Assembly: GCA_006384855.1 (NCBI GenBank)
Contig: VCJN01000889.1
Span: 1 to 64,000, forward strand
Length of the DNA stretch: 64,000 nucleotides
Source of the DNA: Tetraselmis striata
Taxonomy: Eukaryota > Chlorophyta > Chlorodendrophyceae > Chlorodendrales > Chlorodendraceae
Direction: 5' to 3'
Shown here: positions 22,206 to 32,759 of the stretch, piece by piece
How positions within the stretch are numbered: position 1 is the stretch's first letter
Layout: every line of letters starts with the position of its first letter
Position numbers and translations under genes: made by a program
Notes under the pieces: generated by a model
Told to the model about the DNA's origin: nothing
The model's input: only the letters and a program-made list of their open reading frames with translations
Database searches by the model: none

Positions 22206-22538
22206 TCAGCGCGGACAAGAGACTGGAGTGTCGATGGGGTCAGATGCCAGGCCGATGGCCGTCCACAACGACGCCGCGACAGTTTCGGGCCGGTGGTTCT
22301 GGTCTCTCGGGCAGTTATTGCTGCAGAATACATGTCCACAGACAAGCCCCACCGGCCGGAAGAGGGTGTCCAGGCAGATGGAGCACATGAGGCGCTTAGT
22401 TGGAGCAGGTGCAGGCTTGCCGCAGCATGGAGCCCTCGTGCGAAATGGCCACTGGTTATTATCGGAGACGCATATGGAACAGGTGAGCGCGCTCAGGGTG
22501 CGTGCGACCGCGCGCCGCCATTTTGGTTTATCCATCAT
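22206..22538 (-). CDS. RING-finger-like protein, third family member
   Basis: 110-aa minus-strand frame. It starts MMDKPKWRRAVARTLSAL, clearly related to MMEKPRWRPAPARKLSAL of the gene at 60716. A partial C3HC4 finger follows: CSIC, then LFRPVGLVCGHVFC and SNNC. Spacing in the last pair is one residue longer than in copy B (CGNC). The final CPxC pair of a RING is not in this frame: it ends ...PVSCPR. RING proteins recruit ubiquitin-conjugating enzymes, but this one may be degenerate or need splicing for its last zinc ligands. Sequence on the minus side downstream (about 22205-22150) reads SEAREMLNLEAQ-like helical residues. Confidence 0.5.
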   Translation of the reverse strand: MMDKPKWRRAVARTLSALTCSICVSDNNQWPFRTRAPCCGKPAPAPTKRLMCSICLDTLFRPVGLVCGHVFCSNNCPRDQNHRPETVAASLWTAIGLASDPIDTPVSCPR

Positions 22539-22599
22539 GCAGGCGGCCAGCAGAATGTCCTAGGCAGAACTCACAAACGCCCGGCTAGCGCATGCCATG

Positions 22600-24300
22600 T
22601 CCTGTCGGAAGGGAGCCAGGACCCGTGCCATGGGTGATTTCAGCCAGGGGTCCACATGGTCTAGGAATGTGCTCAAGTACTCTGTGTGCTTCCGGCCGGC
22701 TAGATGAGTCGGGAAAGGGAGAGGGTGGGTACGGGGAAGTACCCTGCGGAAGCCCCTTTGTGAGCTCTTCATGCAGAACCCGCACCTCCCTCTGCAGTGA
22801 CTCCGTGACGGGTTACTTGTCGCCTCCGAATGCAATGATATGGGCACCACCACAAGGCAGCAGCTTTAAAAAGTCGCTAGCGAATCAGTCACCCCCTAGC
22901 GTACGCTCTCTGGTCGTGACGGACTGTTGAGGAGGCTACCTCACCTTCTTCTTGTTTCGATATCTTTGAGAATTGCGTGAGAATACGTATCAATTTGTAT
23001 GACTCGATGCTTCAGGTCCTGCTGCGATGTATAACAACATATTATTTCACGCACAGATTTCAAAGGAATGGTCCTAAGGTTTGCCCCGAATCAAGATTCA
23101 CCAATGCATGACACATGTTACGTGAATTATAGCTCGCCTTATTGCGCCCAACCCTTTGCATTGATTTTGCAACCAAGCTGTGAGACGGAACTCGGAGTGT
23201 GGCACTCTGCCGCTAGGCAATGTACTATCCATGTCCGGCCTGGGAGCGAATTCCGCCAGGGGCCGCATGAATGCCGCCTCCAGCGCGCCCCTTCCAGGCA
23301 CGTGCTGCTCCGAGCCAGGTCTTAGCAGTGAAGGGGTAGATTAGCGTCTAAAGTACGTGTTAGGTCGAATAAGCGATAGCATGTGGACAACCAACATGCA
23401 CCATATTCAAAGGCATATGGCCCGGCTCTGCAGGCAATAACAATGACGGGGTCTACGCGTACTCAAGCCGAGCCCATTGTAGCACCACTACAGTAGATAC
23501 TTTCAGCAGCGCAAAAAGCCGCTGCTAGCGTGTGGTCAGATTTGTTGATCGTCCGAGGCAACGATTTTTCTCCTGACGTTTACAGTCGCGCCATATATAC
23601 GGTGACGACATAATATCGCAGGGGCTGCATCAGGAATAGCGCTCGCGCATGTCGCCCAATCAAGCGCCGTTCGCCGTTCGTCGTGTGGCGACTGGTTCGC
23701 CCAAGTACCGCGCGTTAACTGGAGCGGGATGAGGGTGTATGATAGCAGCAGGTTGTCGCCTTCCCCGCCAGTTGACACAGGCGACCTGACGACGGTAAGG
23801 TTGGATGGAGGTACAACATAGGTAGAGTGGTACGATGTGCCGCCGTTGCCGCGCGGTGGCCGCCGGGGGGTCGAGAACGGTGCCTGCTTCGCGACTACGC
23901 GCCGGTCATGTGATGAAAATGCGCATGCGCATAGCAGCCACGGTACCAAGGCAGACCTCGTCTAGAGGAGTTGGAAGCAACAGGAAAGCTTGGCTACTCA
24001 CGGAGCGCGCTGGCCGAGTTCCTAACCCTTACTGCTCGTCGTAAAATATATGCACGTTTGTGAGGCCGCTCGCGCCACCTCGTCCCTCCCTGTTTGTCGT
24101 ACTGAAATCCTTGCGCTATCGCCCACTTGGATGCAGGCCGTATCATGGGGCAGATGACTGCTAGGCACGAGTGTTGGAGTGAGTGCTCTGGCATGTTCTT
24201 CTGGCGATCTGCTGAAACAATAATGGTACTACCAATATCAGCCACTAAGCGGCGCTTCGCGCCGGGGATTTGTGGAGGTGCCCCTAATCCTTTCCTATTG
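22600..24300. other. Intergenic stretch without recognised gene
   Basis: Open frames here (for example minus 23949-23536 and 24392-23994) have no recognisable domain or repeat support and read like chance frames. Nothing further is supported. Confidence 0.4.
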
Positions 24301-24305
24301 GGTTG

Positions 24306-24365
24306 AGCCTTGTGCGGGATGCGGGCCGCTTTCAGCCGGCTTGTAGTGTTGATCTTTCGGGTCTT
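24306..24365. repeat. Left inverted repeat around the 225-bp array
   Basis: GTGCGGGATGCGGGCCGCTT and following bases match, in reverse complement, 25930-25985 over about 50 bp with a few differences. The pair could be the terminal repeats of a 1.7-kb element enclosing the tandem array. No target duplication is visible. Confidence 0.55.
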
Positions 24366-24463
24366 TTTATATACCCCGCCCGCCCACCGCATGGGCGGGC
24401 CCGACGACCGTCCTCGGCCCTCGGAATCGCGGGCCCTTCCTCCGCCTCAACACCCGGCTGGGG

Positions 24464-25705
24464 ATGGGGGCGGGGATCGCGCACGGGTGGCGCCTTGGTA
24501 GCCGTGGCCCCGCCCGTGCTGCCACTGCCGCGGAGGAGCAGTGTGAGCTGGACACCGGCGTCTTACGTCGTTTCTGGTCCGGTCAAGTCCCCGTTCGCTG
24601 TTCTTTGAGCACCCTCTCCCTTCCTATCCTGTCGGCGCCTCCACATCACCTTCGGCCTAGTGCCGCTATTGGAGTGGCCTGGGATGCTGTGCTGGGAAGG
24701 GAGTTCTACGTTTGGCGGAAGGGGACGCGACCGAGTTGGCGGCGGATCTGGCGCTGGGCGGAACAACGCGCGCTGGACACCGGCGTCTTACGTCGTTGCT
24801 GGTCCGGTAAAGTCTCCGTTCGCTGTTCTTTGAGCACCCTCTCCCTTCCTATCATGTCGGCGCCTCCACATCACATCCGGCCTAGTGCCGCTATTGGAGT
24901 GGCCCGGGATGTTGTGCTGGGAAGGGAGTTCTACGTTCGGCGGAAGGGGACGCGGCCGAGCTGGCGGCGGATTCAGCGCTGGGCGGAACAACGCGCGCTG
25001 GACACCGGCGTCTTACGTCGTTGCTGGTCCGGTAAAGTCTCCGTTCGTTGTTCTTTGAGCACCCTCTCCCTTCCTATCATGTCGGCGCCTCCACATCACA
25101 TCCGGCCTATTGCCGCTGTTGGAGTGGCCCGGGATGCTGTGCTGGGAAGGGAGTTCTACGTTGCGCGGAAGGGGACGCGACCGAGCGGGCGGCGGATCTG
25201 GCGCTGGGCGGAACAACGCGCGCTGGACACCGCCGTCTTACGTCGTTGCTGGCCCGGTCGGCTCTCCATTCCCTACTCGTTGAGCACCCTCTCCTTTCCT
25301 GTCATGTTGGCGCCTCCACATCACATTCGGCTCAGCGCCGCTATTGGAGTGGCCCGGGATGTTGTGTTGGGGAAGGCGTTCTACGTTTGGCGGAAAAGGA
25401 CGCGGCCGAGCTGGCGGCGGATCTGGCGTTGGGTGACCTGCGTCGGTTGCACGCCCGTGGCGCCCCGTTCTGGGTTTGGACCCCCCCCCCCCCCCCCCCC
25501 ACTTCCTCTCCTTGCTGCGAGACCTCTTACTTCGAAGCTCCTTTCCTGTCGGCGCCTTCACAACACATTCGGCCTTGTGCCGCTATTGGAGTGGCCCGGG
25601 ATTGTGTGCTGGGGAGAGCGTCCCTACTGCGTGGCGCGGCGGCTGGCTGGTGGCGATGCATGGTCGGTGGCTGTCATGGCGGTTCCCACCTCTGGTGGCG
25701 CGTAG
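24464..25705 (+). CDS. 413-codon open frame spanning a 75-aa tandem repeat
   Basis: One continuous frame runs through four complete 225-bp repeats and a degenerate fifth. Each repeat gives about 75 residues with the landmarks LDTGVLRRCWSGK, SLSTLSLPIMSAPPHHIRP, REFYVRRKGTRPSWRRI and RWAEQRA. The repeat length is a multiple of three, so an open frame in one unit stays open in all; openness alone is weak proof of coding. Composition is Arg/Trp/Pro-rich with no recognised fold. The antisense strand also stays open for 67 codons per unit. A long C run interrupts the fifth unit (about 25481-25500). Coding status uncertain. Confidence 0.3.
   Translation: MGAGIAHGWRLGSRGPARAATAAEEQCELDTGVLRRFWSGQVPVRCSLSTLSLPILSAPPHHLRPSAAIGVAWDAVLGREFYVWRKGTRPSWRRIWRWAEQRALDTGVLRRCWSGKVSVRCSLSTLSLPIMSAPPHHIRPSAAIGVARDVVLGREFYVRRKGTRPSWRRIQRWAEQRALDTGVLRRCWSGKVSVRCSLSTLSLPIMSAPPHHIRPIAAVGVARDAVLGREFYVARKGTRPSGRRIWRWAEQRALDTAVLRRCWPGRLSIPYSLSTLSFPVMLAPPHHIRLSAAIGVARDVVLGKAFYVWRKRTRPSWRRIWRWVTCVGCTPVAPRSGFGPPPPPPPLPLLAARPLTSKLLSCRRLHNTFGLVPLLEWPGIVCWGERPYCVARRLAGGDAWSVAVMAVPTSGGA
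24548..25447. repeat. Tandem repeat, 4 units of exactly 225 bp
   Basis: CTGGACACC recurs at 24548, 24773, 24998 and 25223, each exactly 225 bp apart, with high identity between units. A fifth, diverged and shortened unit runs to about 25660 (CCTGTCGGCGCCT, GCCGCTATTGGAGTGGCC). Confidence 0.95.
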
Positions 25706-25835
25706 CTGGATTTTCCTCTGGATTTCTGTTCGGATTTCTTGAATTTTGCAGCTTGCTCATGTAATTAATCTTTCGGGTCTGCTTTTAGTGGTAGAGTTAT
25801 TGATAATTGTTCTAAGAGCAGTATTAATTTTTAAA

Positions 25836-25985
25836 ACAGATCAAATCTACTAGCCGCGTAAAAGCGGGCCGCTGAATGCTGGTGTGCATTACAAAAAGGC
25901 CAGTAACAAACCCACCGCTAAAAGCAATATTAAAAGATCAGCATTACAAGCCGCCTAAAAGCGGCCCGCATCCCGCACGAGGCCG
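25836..25985. repeat. Right inverted repeat, present twice
   Basis: Two direct copies of a block reading GATCA...AGCCGC-TAAAAGCGGGCC (about 25842 and 25936). The outer one is the inverted partner of 24306-24365. The word CTTTCGGGTCT also recurs at 24354 and 25771. Confidence 0.5.
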
Positions 25986-26315
25986 CGCCGATCGGGCCGG
26001 TCGTCAGGTCTACGGGGCGGGCACGGCGCGAAACGTCAAGCCCGCCGCGTGTACCGGAACCGGACGCCGGCCACCGTCGTTCGACCGTCGCCCGTCCGTC
26101 GACGGATGCCGGGCCCCGGGTCGGCGGACGCGGGGCTGTATATGTGAGTGACAGGAGGCGGCTACACCATACCGGTACTATAAATCCTTACAGCATAATC
26201 AGCAGTAAAAACGCGCTGCGGGAGCGCATTATTTTGGCGTATCAGACGATATCAAGCGTGCCTAGGCGAGAATACACGTGCGTCCATTCAGAAACAACCG
26301 TTCTCATACCTGTAT

Positions 26316-26555
26316 CGTGAAATCAAACGAACGAATATCGAACATATGACGGTTCATTAACGAAGACACAGCACGCGAGGACGGAGGAGGACATCCGTGG
26401 TTTCTGTGATGTGTTTCCGGTATAGTTACACATAAGTTCGTCTTAGTTGCAGGATTTTACGGACTGTGGTACTAGCCCCTTGAAATCAAACGAGCAAATA
26501 TCGAACGTATGACGGTTCATTCACGAAGACGCAACACGCGAGGACGGAGGACGGA
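26316..26555. repeat. Two direct 75-bp repeats
   Basis: GAAATCAAACGA...ATATCGAAC.TATGACGGTTCATT.ACGAAGAC occurs at about 26318 and 26480, each followed by CGAGGACGGAGGA, with about 90 bp of unrelated sequence between. No gene was recognised from 26560 to 27230. Confidence 0.75.
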
Positions 26556-27231
26556 TGCCTCAGATCTCGTAACGAACCGCGGTGCTACCGCTATCGTTTC
26601 GCTCACATTTGGGAGATTTCGGACTGCCTCCTCCTTTTTCTCCGCTCAACCCAAGAGGTAGAGGAATAACACTCTCCGCGCGCAATGCAAGCGCGTCCGG
26701 ACTCCGGATCCGACCCAAGCACGACATCACTACTATTAGTATTGTAGAAGTCATGTATCACATGACTAGATTATCAGCATTCGAGAGCGCGCGCGCTCCT
26801 GTCCTAGGCTCGGGGCGCGCAGCTGTTTTACCCACTTCATTAGTCCCAGCAGATAATGCCCGGCTCACTACTCCCTCTGTGAGTAGCTCCGAGCACTTCC
26901 ACATTCCATCACTTCATCGGTTGAGCCGTTTAGGTTATGGGCCCTCACACGTTGTAGAAGTGTGCAAGTATATCTTGTCCCGGGATGGATCCGCCAGCCT
27001 CCGAGGCCGAGTCGAGTCTCTGAGATTCGAACACAATAACTCTGGTTGTGCATAGTTATTTGTTATTCGAAATAGACAGATGTGGATAGAAATCGAACAC
27101 TTACACCGGAGTCCTCACTTGTACCACGTTCTCTTTGGCTGACCTATATTGTCCGGGTGACTTATGCAGCTGCATGATATCATCGTCCGCCGGAGCGGGG
27201 TGTGGTGTGAGCGACGCGAAGCGCACAAGCG

Positions 27232-27623
27232 TGAGGTACAGTTTTGCCCTAATGCAATTAGAGGCAAGAAGGCAAAGGTTGCGAGGAAACAGTCTCGAAT
27301 GTTATACAGGATCATCAGCTGGATCAGCTATTTAGCGGCAGTCAGCAGCACATAGGCAGAGCAGTTCAGCGGTCAGCCTTGGGCATTGTGGAAATATAGC
27401 ATCGGGGAATGTCAGTAGCAGCATCGGGGAGTGTTAGTAGTAGCATCGATGATTGGGATTGATAATGATAAATGATCTGCGTACATGTTACAGTACGAGT
27501 TACAAGAGTACGGCTGGTAATGATATGATATAGGAAATGATGATAATATGAGATAAGTGGTTATGTGGGTATAGTGCAGAGTTAGGTGTAGGATTTGGTG
27601 TAGGGCTAGGTGTAGCCCTAACA
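27232..27623 (-). repeat. Chromovirus 3' LTR
   Basis: Direct repeat of 32293-32686. On the minus strand it starts TGTTAGGGCTACACC and ends ACTGTACCTCA. The purine-rich GAGGGGAAGGAA (minus strand) abuts it at 27624-27640 as a polypurine tract. Confidence 0.88.
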
Positions 27624-27704
27624 TTCCTTCCCCTCACGGAGAAACTAGCTACGGTATTTTCAAAGGGAAGCGGGCCGGATATTTGGAATGCAAGTTGCGG
27701 TAGT

Positions 27705-27990
27705 GTGGTGTGTGGAATTAGTCACGCAAGGACTGAGATTTGTTTGCATACATGTGTAGCATATCAACACGACGAAGACTTTGATATGGTTCCCATGACT
27801 CATGGGATCCGTCATAGCCTTGCCAACGCACTAGGAACAGAAGTGCAAGGCCGCGGGAGTAGTCAAGGTTATCATTGTTATATTCGATACGGTGGTCGAG
27901 GATTTGGTCTATGATGAATTCATCTGCTGGTAGAGCAGTTCAACCAAGGACATTGTCGGGTGGAACATCAGGGGAGTGACAGCGACGAAG
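27705..27990 (-). pseudogene. Chromodomain at the integrase C-terminus
   Basis: The minus strand reads FIIDQILDHRIEYNN, then LLFLVRWQGYDGSHESWEPY, the chromodomain pattern (aromatic cage, LV.W.GY....TWEP). Chromodomains of this kind direct integration toward marked chromatin. It ends just before the polypurine tract and 3' LTR. Confidence 0.88.
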
Positions 27991-28356
27991 GCGGGAAATG
28001 TGAAACACAGGGTGGCATTCCATTATGGGGGGTTAACGTATGTGGTAAGCTTGAGGTGAAATTTTACGAACAATGGGATAAGGGCCAATAAAACGTTGAC
28101 GGAATTTTCAGTTGGTTGATTTCGTAATAGGAGGTGTTCAGTGGACAACCATACCTTATCACCCTCAAAAAATTCTTCTGGTCGGGTACGGTTGTTTGCA
28201 TAAGCTTTTTGGTATTTATCGGCTAATTTGAGCTGTTCGGTTATAAGGGCATGAGTATCATGTACAGTATGTAAGAGGTCAAGGTGTGGATGGTTAGTAT
28301 TCGGGGTTTGGTGCAAGAGACTGGCAGGGGTTAACGGATTTAGGCCTTACACGGCT

Positions 28357-29056
28357 TCAAAGGGAGTTTGATTTGTGGCGGAGTGCATGGGTGGAGTTAT
28401 TATATGAGAATTCGGCAAGAGATAGGGCATTCAGCCAATCATCATGATTTTTATGCACAAAAGCGCGAAGTATTTGTTCAACAATGCGGTGGGTACGTTC
28501 AGTTTGGCCGTCAGTTTCAGGGTGGTATGAAGATGATATGTTTAACTTGGTCTTGAGAGAGCGGAATAAGGATTGCCAAAATGCGGAGGTAAAACGGGGA
28601 TCACGGTCGGAAATATACTGCGGCACATGCCGTGATGACGGTAGATGTTATGTAAAAACAGTTTGGCCCATTGCGGAGCGTCAATAGACATGTTGCGGGG
28701 AATAACGTGGGCTTGTTTAGAAAAGGTGCAGACAAAGGTTGCAATAGCATCATAGCCGTTTTGCAAAGGGAGACCTGTTATAAAATCAATTGAAATACTC
28801 TTTAAGATCGAGAGGCTTTTGGCAACGGAAATAATATACCGGGTGGTTTTTGGGTAGAAGCTTTAATGCGTTGACAGGTGGAGCAATGTTTGCAGTATTG
28901 TTGTATATCTTTGTTCATACGTGGCCACCAGAACGTTTTTGAAATATTGAGTAAAGTGCGTCGGGCGTCCGGGTGTCTAGCAGTATCATGATATTCGTGT
29001 ATTATAAAGTGCATGATTTGTTTATCGGCAGCAGGTATGCAGATTTTATCAGCCAT
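28357..29056 (-). pseudogene. Chromovirus integrase
   Basis: The HHCC zinc-binding module reads HEYHDTARHPDARRTL, then WWPRMNKDIQQYCKHCSTCQ. The catalytic core follows with SDRDPRFTSAFWQSL, SSSYHPETDGQTERTHR and NALSLAEFSYNNSTH, the hallmark Ty3/Gypsy integrase motifs (D, D and the E of DGQTER). A G/Y-W-rich linker follows (FFEGDKVWLST near 28150). Confidence 0.92.
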
Positions 29057-29210
29057 CCAATAAAGGTTATCGGTAGAGTCAAAGTTGACACCGACAGGTA
29101 TACGGGGCCTGAATAAGTTGCATCAATGCTATAGCCGTGGCGAATACGGTTAAGCAGTGAGGGGTCAGCTTGTAGGTGACACATAGACGAGAGAAAATCA
29201 TGCATATCCT

Positions 29211-30190
29211 CTAGTTCGTAGTAAAGTAATTTCTTCTCAGCGGCAAGGGCATCATGTTTAAGATTAGGTCGGCGGGATAGGGCGTCAGCTTCATTTTGAC
29301 TACCTTTGCGGTAAAGTATTGACAGAATAGTTTTTGAGTGCGGGTTGAGATGGCAAGATAAGGTGAAATGTCAGAGAGCCAGAGGGCGTGGCGGCGGCCG
29401 AGAGCAGCTGGTAAATGACGTAAGGTGGCATGATCAGTGATTACTGTATGTAATGCTAGCAGCACCTTCGACATAGCAGCGCCATTCTTTAAGCGTGCAG
29501 ACAACACCCAATAGTTCTTGGTCATATGTAGGATAATTTGTGTGAGCATGTTGTAGTATTTTGGCAAAGTAAGCGCACGGGCGTAATCTGTTGGAATCGG
29601 CTTTATGTAAAAGAACGGCGCTTAAAGCGTATGTACTGGCATCCGTGGATATGACGAATTCCGCGTCAGGACCGGTCTTAGGACTCATTAGTACAGGGGC
29701 AGAGCAGAGCGTGTGTTTCAGTGCATTAAACGCAGTGTATTGACGTACGCCCCACTCGAATTTTTTTGCGAGTAATGTCGTAAAGGGGTGCAGCTAAGTG
29801 ACAGTATTTGTGCATGTATCGGCGGTAAAAAATTTGCAAGAGCCCAGGAACTGCTGGACCTGCTGAACAGACCGCGGCGGGGACCAGTTTTTAACGGCGG
29901 AGACATATTATCTTGCAGAGGGACGTAGGCCAACTTTGCTGACCATGTGCCCTAAGTATTCGAGCTCGTGTTTTACCGAAAAAGCATTTTAGGTAATCGT
30001 AGTCGTATATCATTATGCGGCAGTAAGCTGAGTGTGATGTTAAGATGGTTGAGGTATTCGCCGAGAGAGTTGCTGAAAATTTAAACGTTGTCAAGGTAAA
30101 CGAGGATCAAGGTGTTTTGTGAGGCTGTAGAACATGGTTAATCCAGCGTTGGAAGGCAGAGGGGCGTTTGTGAGGCCAAAGGGCATTACT
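29211..30190 (-). pseudogene. Chromovirus reverse transcriptase and RNase H
   Basis: The RNase H part is clear at 29688-29434: FVISTDASTYALSAVLLHK, then YPTYDQELLGVVCTLKEWR, the Ty3-type TDAS...GAVL and Y...E.E.LA pattern. Thumb and RT pieces precede it at 30190-29718. The fossil is broken. Confidence 0.75.
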
Positions 30191-30197
30191 AGTAGCG

Positions 30198-30512
30198 TCA
30201 TATTCTTTTAGGATTGCGCAGAAAAAATACAGTATTTGGATCTCTTCGCTTTATCTCACAAGCCATAGCATTAGCGTGAACGATATCGACGTTAGATTCG
30301 CGGGACTGAGTAGGGCAGATTATTTCACTGCCATTGGGAAAAGTTAATTTACCGGCTGGCCAATCAATATCGGGGTTGTGTGTTTTTAGGAAGGACATGT
30401 TGAACGAGTTCTGTAATGTAGCAGTGATAAATTCAATTGTAGCCGTATAACCGTTTATATTAAACTTGAGGGTGCATGATTTAGCCGTGAGAGACAGGCG
30501 GTCATCAGCCAT
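30198..30512 (-). pseudogene. Chromovirus protease-like / RT lead-in region
   Basis: 104 codons reading NINGYTATIEFITATLQNSF, then FPNGSEIICPTQSR. The pattern of short strands resembles the beta-rich retropepsin region that precedes RT in Ty3/Gypsy elements. Weakly supported except by position. Confidence 0.4.
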
Positions 30513-31252
30513 GACGATCCGTATTTTATTATTTAGAGGTTGAGTAGGTAATTTGTTTAGGCGGACATACTGTTATCAATAAAGCAAATAGTAGCGCCGC
30601 TTATCGAGCATCATAGTAGCCGGCGGTAAAGCATGGTGTTCAGTTAGGGTCGGTTTGTGTAATAGCAGATTGTTGTCGTTCATAGACGTTATAAAGGCCT
30701 TTTCTGTTTTTAAGGGGTTGGTGCGACTTGACCCGGGTACGCAGGATGTATGTCTTACCTTGAGATTCGTAGCTGGGGGCTTTGTAGTCCTCAGTGGCCA
30801 TGACAGAATTTATGGCAGCAGTCTCACGTTCCTCGACATTGCTATCTGCGAGGTATACGTCAACTATCCACTGTGTGGGTGGCATTGGCAAGTCCTCAGT
30901 GGCAGATGTGGCAGTGTAGAACAAGTAGGTACCCGCGGGGTAGGAGTCGTTTGTACTTCTTCAGTATGGGGGTCCAAGATTTCCTTAAGTCAGAAGACCA
31001 GCGGGGCAAAATGATTATAGCACATGTGTTATAAGGTGATTTCTGGCGTTGAGTCTCAAAATGTTCGAGAATTGGTAATACTGATTCGTTGTCGTACGGT
31101 GGAGTTATTCGTACAGTATTAAAATTGCTGAAGTGGAGGTAAATGGTTTATCCTTATAGCAGTACTCATGGCAAACATCGTCAAACGCAGAGGCACAAGC
31201 GTCCAGAGTTATGGGACCATATTCAGAGTTTAGTCGAGACATTTCAGTTTTA

Positions 31253-31900
31253 TCAAAACGAGTAAGGATTAGAGTCAGGTGGGCAAGCAGCTGGTTGTTT
31301 TATATTCTTTTTAGCCTGCCGTTGTTTAGCGTACTGGCGTTGACGGAACCGGCGAATAGCATAACGTTTCTCAGTACGAGACATGCCCTCGGTTGGATTA
31401 TCCGCAGGGATGGCAAAGTCAGCGGCTGACATGGACCTACGAACATGCTCGCTGGTGAGCGCCACTGGTTCGTACGACTCGGTGGGCAATACTGAGGAGG
31501 CCTCAGCGTGCGCATCCGCCACTAGGGCGGCGCTAGCTGGGCTATTCTCGTCCGGATGCAGTGCCATTGGAGATCGGGCCTCAGAGGTCGGGGGATAACA
31601 CGGCGGAGCTGGGACAAATTCGATTGAATTACAATTCGAACGTCTGACAGCATACTCCGCCCCAGCCCGTCATTGGTCATTCAGGTTAATGGCCTTAAGA
31701 CCCTTAGAGGTTTCGGTGGCAGCCACTTTAGCTTGCCAAGCCTTTTTGTCAGCGAGCTTAGTCTCAGGGCAGACCATAACAGAATGGCCTACGTTACTAT
31801 AGCCAGAGCATATTTCAGTATAACGGCAATATCCGGCCAAGCCGGGAATCGGCCTCGTGCCTGAGCCAGAGGCCGTTGGCACGGCGCTTGGCAACAGCAA
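31253..31900 (-). pseudogene. Chromovirus gag region
   Basis: Two minus-strand stretches. 31900-31670 contains a zinc-knuckle-like CSGYSNVGHSVMVC (C-x2-[Y]-x4-H-x4-C, without a second Cys at the usual place). 31567-31253 is basic at its end (RFRQRQYAKQRQAKKNIKQ). Position next to the 5' LTR and composition support Gag. Fossil. Confidence 0.5.
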
Positions 31901-32292
31901 CCATAGCGGCGAACTCAGAGTCGACAGCTTCGAGGTGGCGACGAAGGGTGTCCAGGGTAGCAGCTGGAAGGCTCGGACGGCGTCGATCGTAGGGATGTCG
32001 TTGGCAGGGGGAGCGTGCGGACGCCGGGGGGGGGGGGGGGGGGGGGGGGGGCGAAGTGACGTCCATTGGCGATGCGTGCATGATGTCCGTGGCTAGGGCG
32101 CGGCTTGTTGGTTTGGCCAGCTAGGCCCGGATTACACGGGCTACCGGGCGGTGTGAATCTGCACTTCGATGGTTAGCGGCAGCGGCGGCGGCAGTGACAT
32201 GCTGGTCGTTCACGATGGCAGGTAGGGGGGGGGGTTCATACGCGGTGGAAGCGCGGCGGGGATCTTTAACCAGAGCTCGAACGAAACCAATG

Positions 32293-32686
32293 TGAGGTAC
32301 AGTTTTGCCCTAATGCAATTAGAAGGCAAAGGTTGTGAGGAAATAGTATCGAATGTTACAGGATCATCAGCTGGATCAGCTATTTAGCGGCAGTCAGCAG
32401 CACATAGGCAGAGCAGCGGCAGAGCAGTTCAGCGGTCAGCCTTGGGCATTGTGGAAATTTAGCATCGGGGAATGTCAGTAGCAGCATCGGGGAGTGTTAG
32501 TAGTAGCATCGATGATTGGGATTGATAATGATAAATGATATGCGTACATGTTACAGTACGAGTTACAGGAGTACGGCTGGTAATGACATGATATAGGAAA
32601 TGATAATAATATGAGATAAGTGGTTATGTGGGTATAGTGCAGAGTTAGGTGTAGGATTTGGTGTAGGGTTAGGTGTAGCCCTAACA
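32293..32686 (-). repeat. Chromovirus 5' LTR
   Basis: Partner of 27232-27623. Inward of it the minus strand reads CATTGGTTTCGTTCGAGC, where TGGTTTCGTTCGAGC may be the primer-binding site. Confidence 0.85.
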
Positions 32687-32759
32687 ACATGCATGCACCG
32701 GCGTTGCAGAGCGGGAGGTCATGCTGATTACTAGAGATTGCTACTCAGGTATGTGACAG

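Larger units (their letters stand above)
27232..32686 (-). mobile_element. Ty3/Gypsy chromovirus fossil with both LTRs
   Basis: 5.45-kb minus-strand element with LTRs of about 393 bp (27232-27623 and 32293-32686). Inside, reading leftward: gag with knuckle-like part, protease-like segment, reverse transcriptase, RNase H, integrase with zinc-binding and catalytic parts, chromodomain, polypurine tract. RT before integrase plus the C-terminal chromodomain marks the chromovirus branch. The LTRs differ by about ten substitutions and three short indels (about 97%). No matching 5-bp duplication was found at the outer ends. The body is heavily broken (well over ten interruptions) and carries a long G run near 32028-32051. 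Confidence 0.88.

Noticed and set aside
23536-24392. Two minus-strand frames of 137 and 132 codons
   Set aside because: No motif, no repeat or duplication support, and composition like random sequence.
24563-25561. Three similar 67-codon minus-strand frames in the 225-bp repeat
   Set aside because: They repeat only because the DNA repeats; no independent support over the plus-strand frame.
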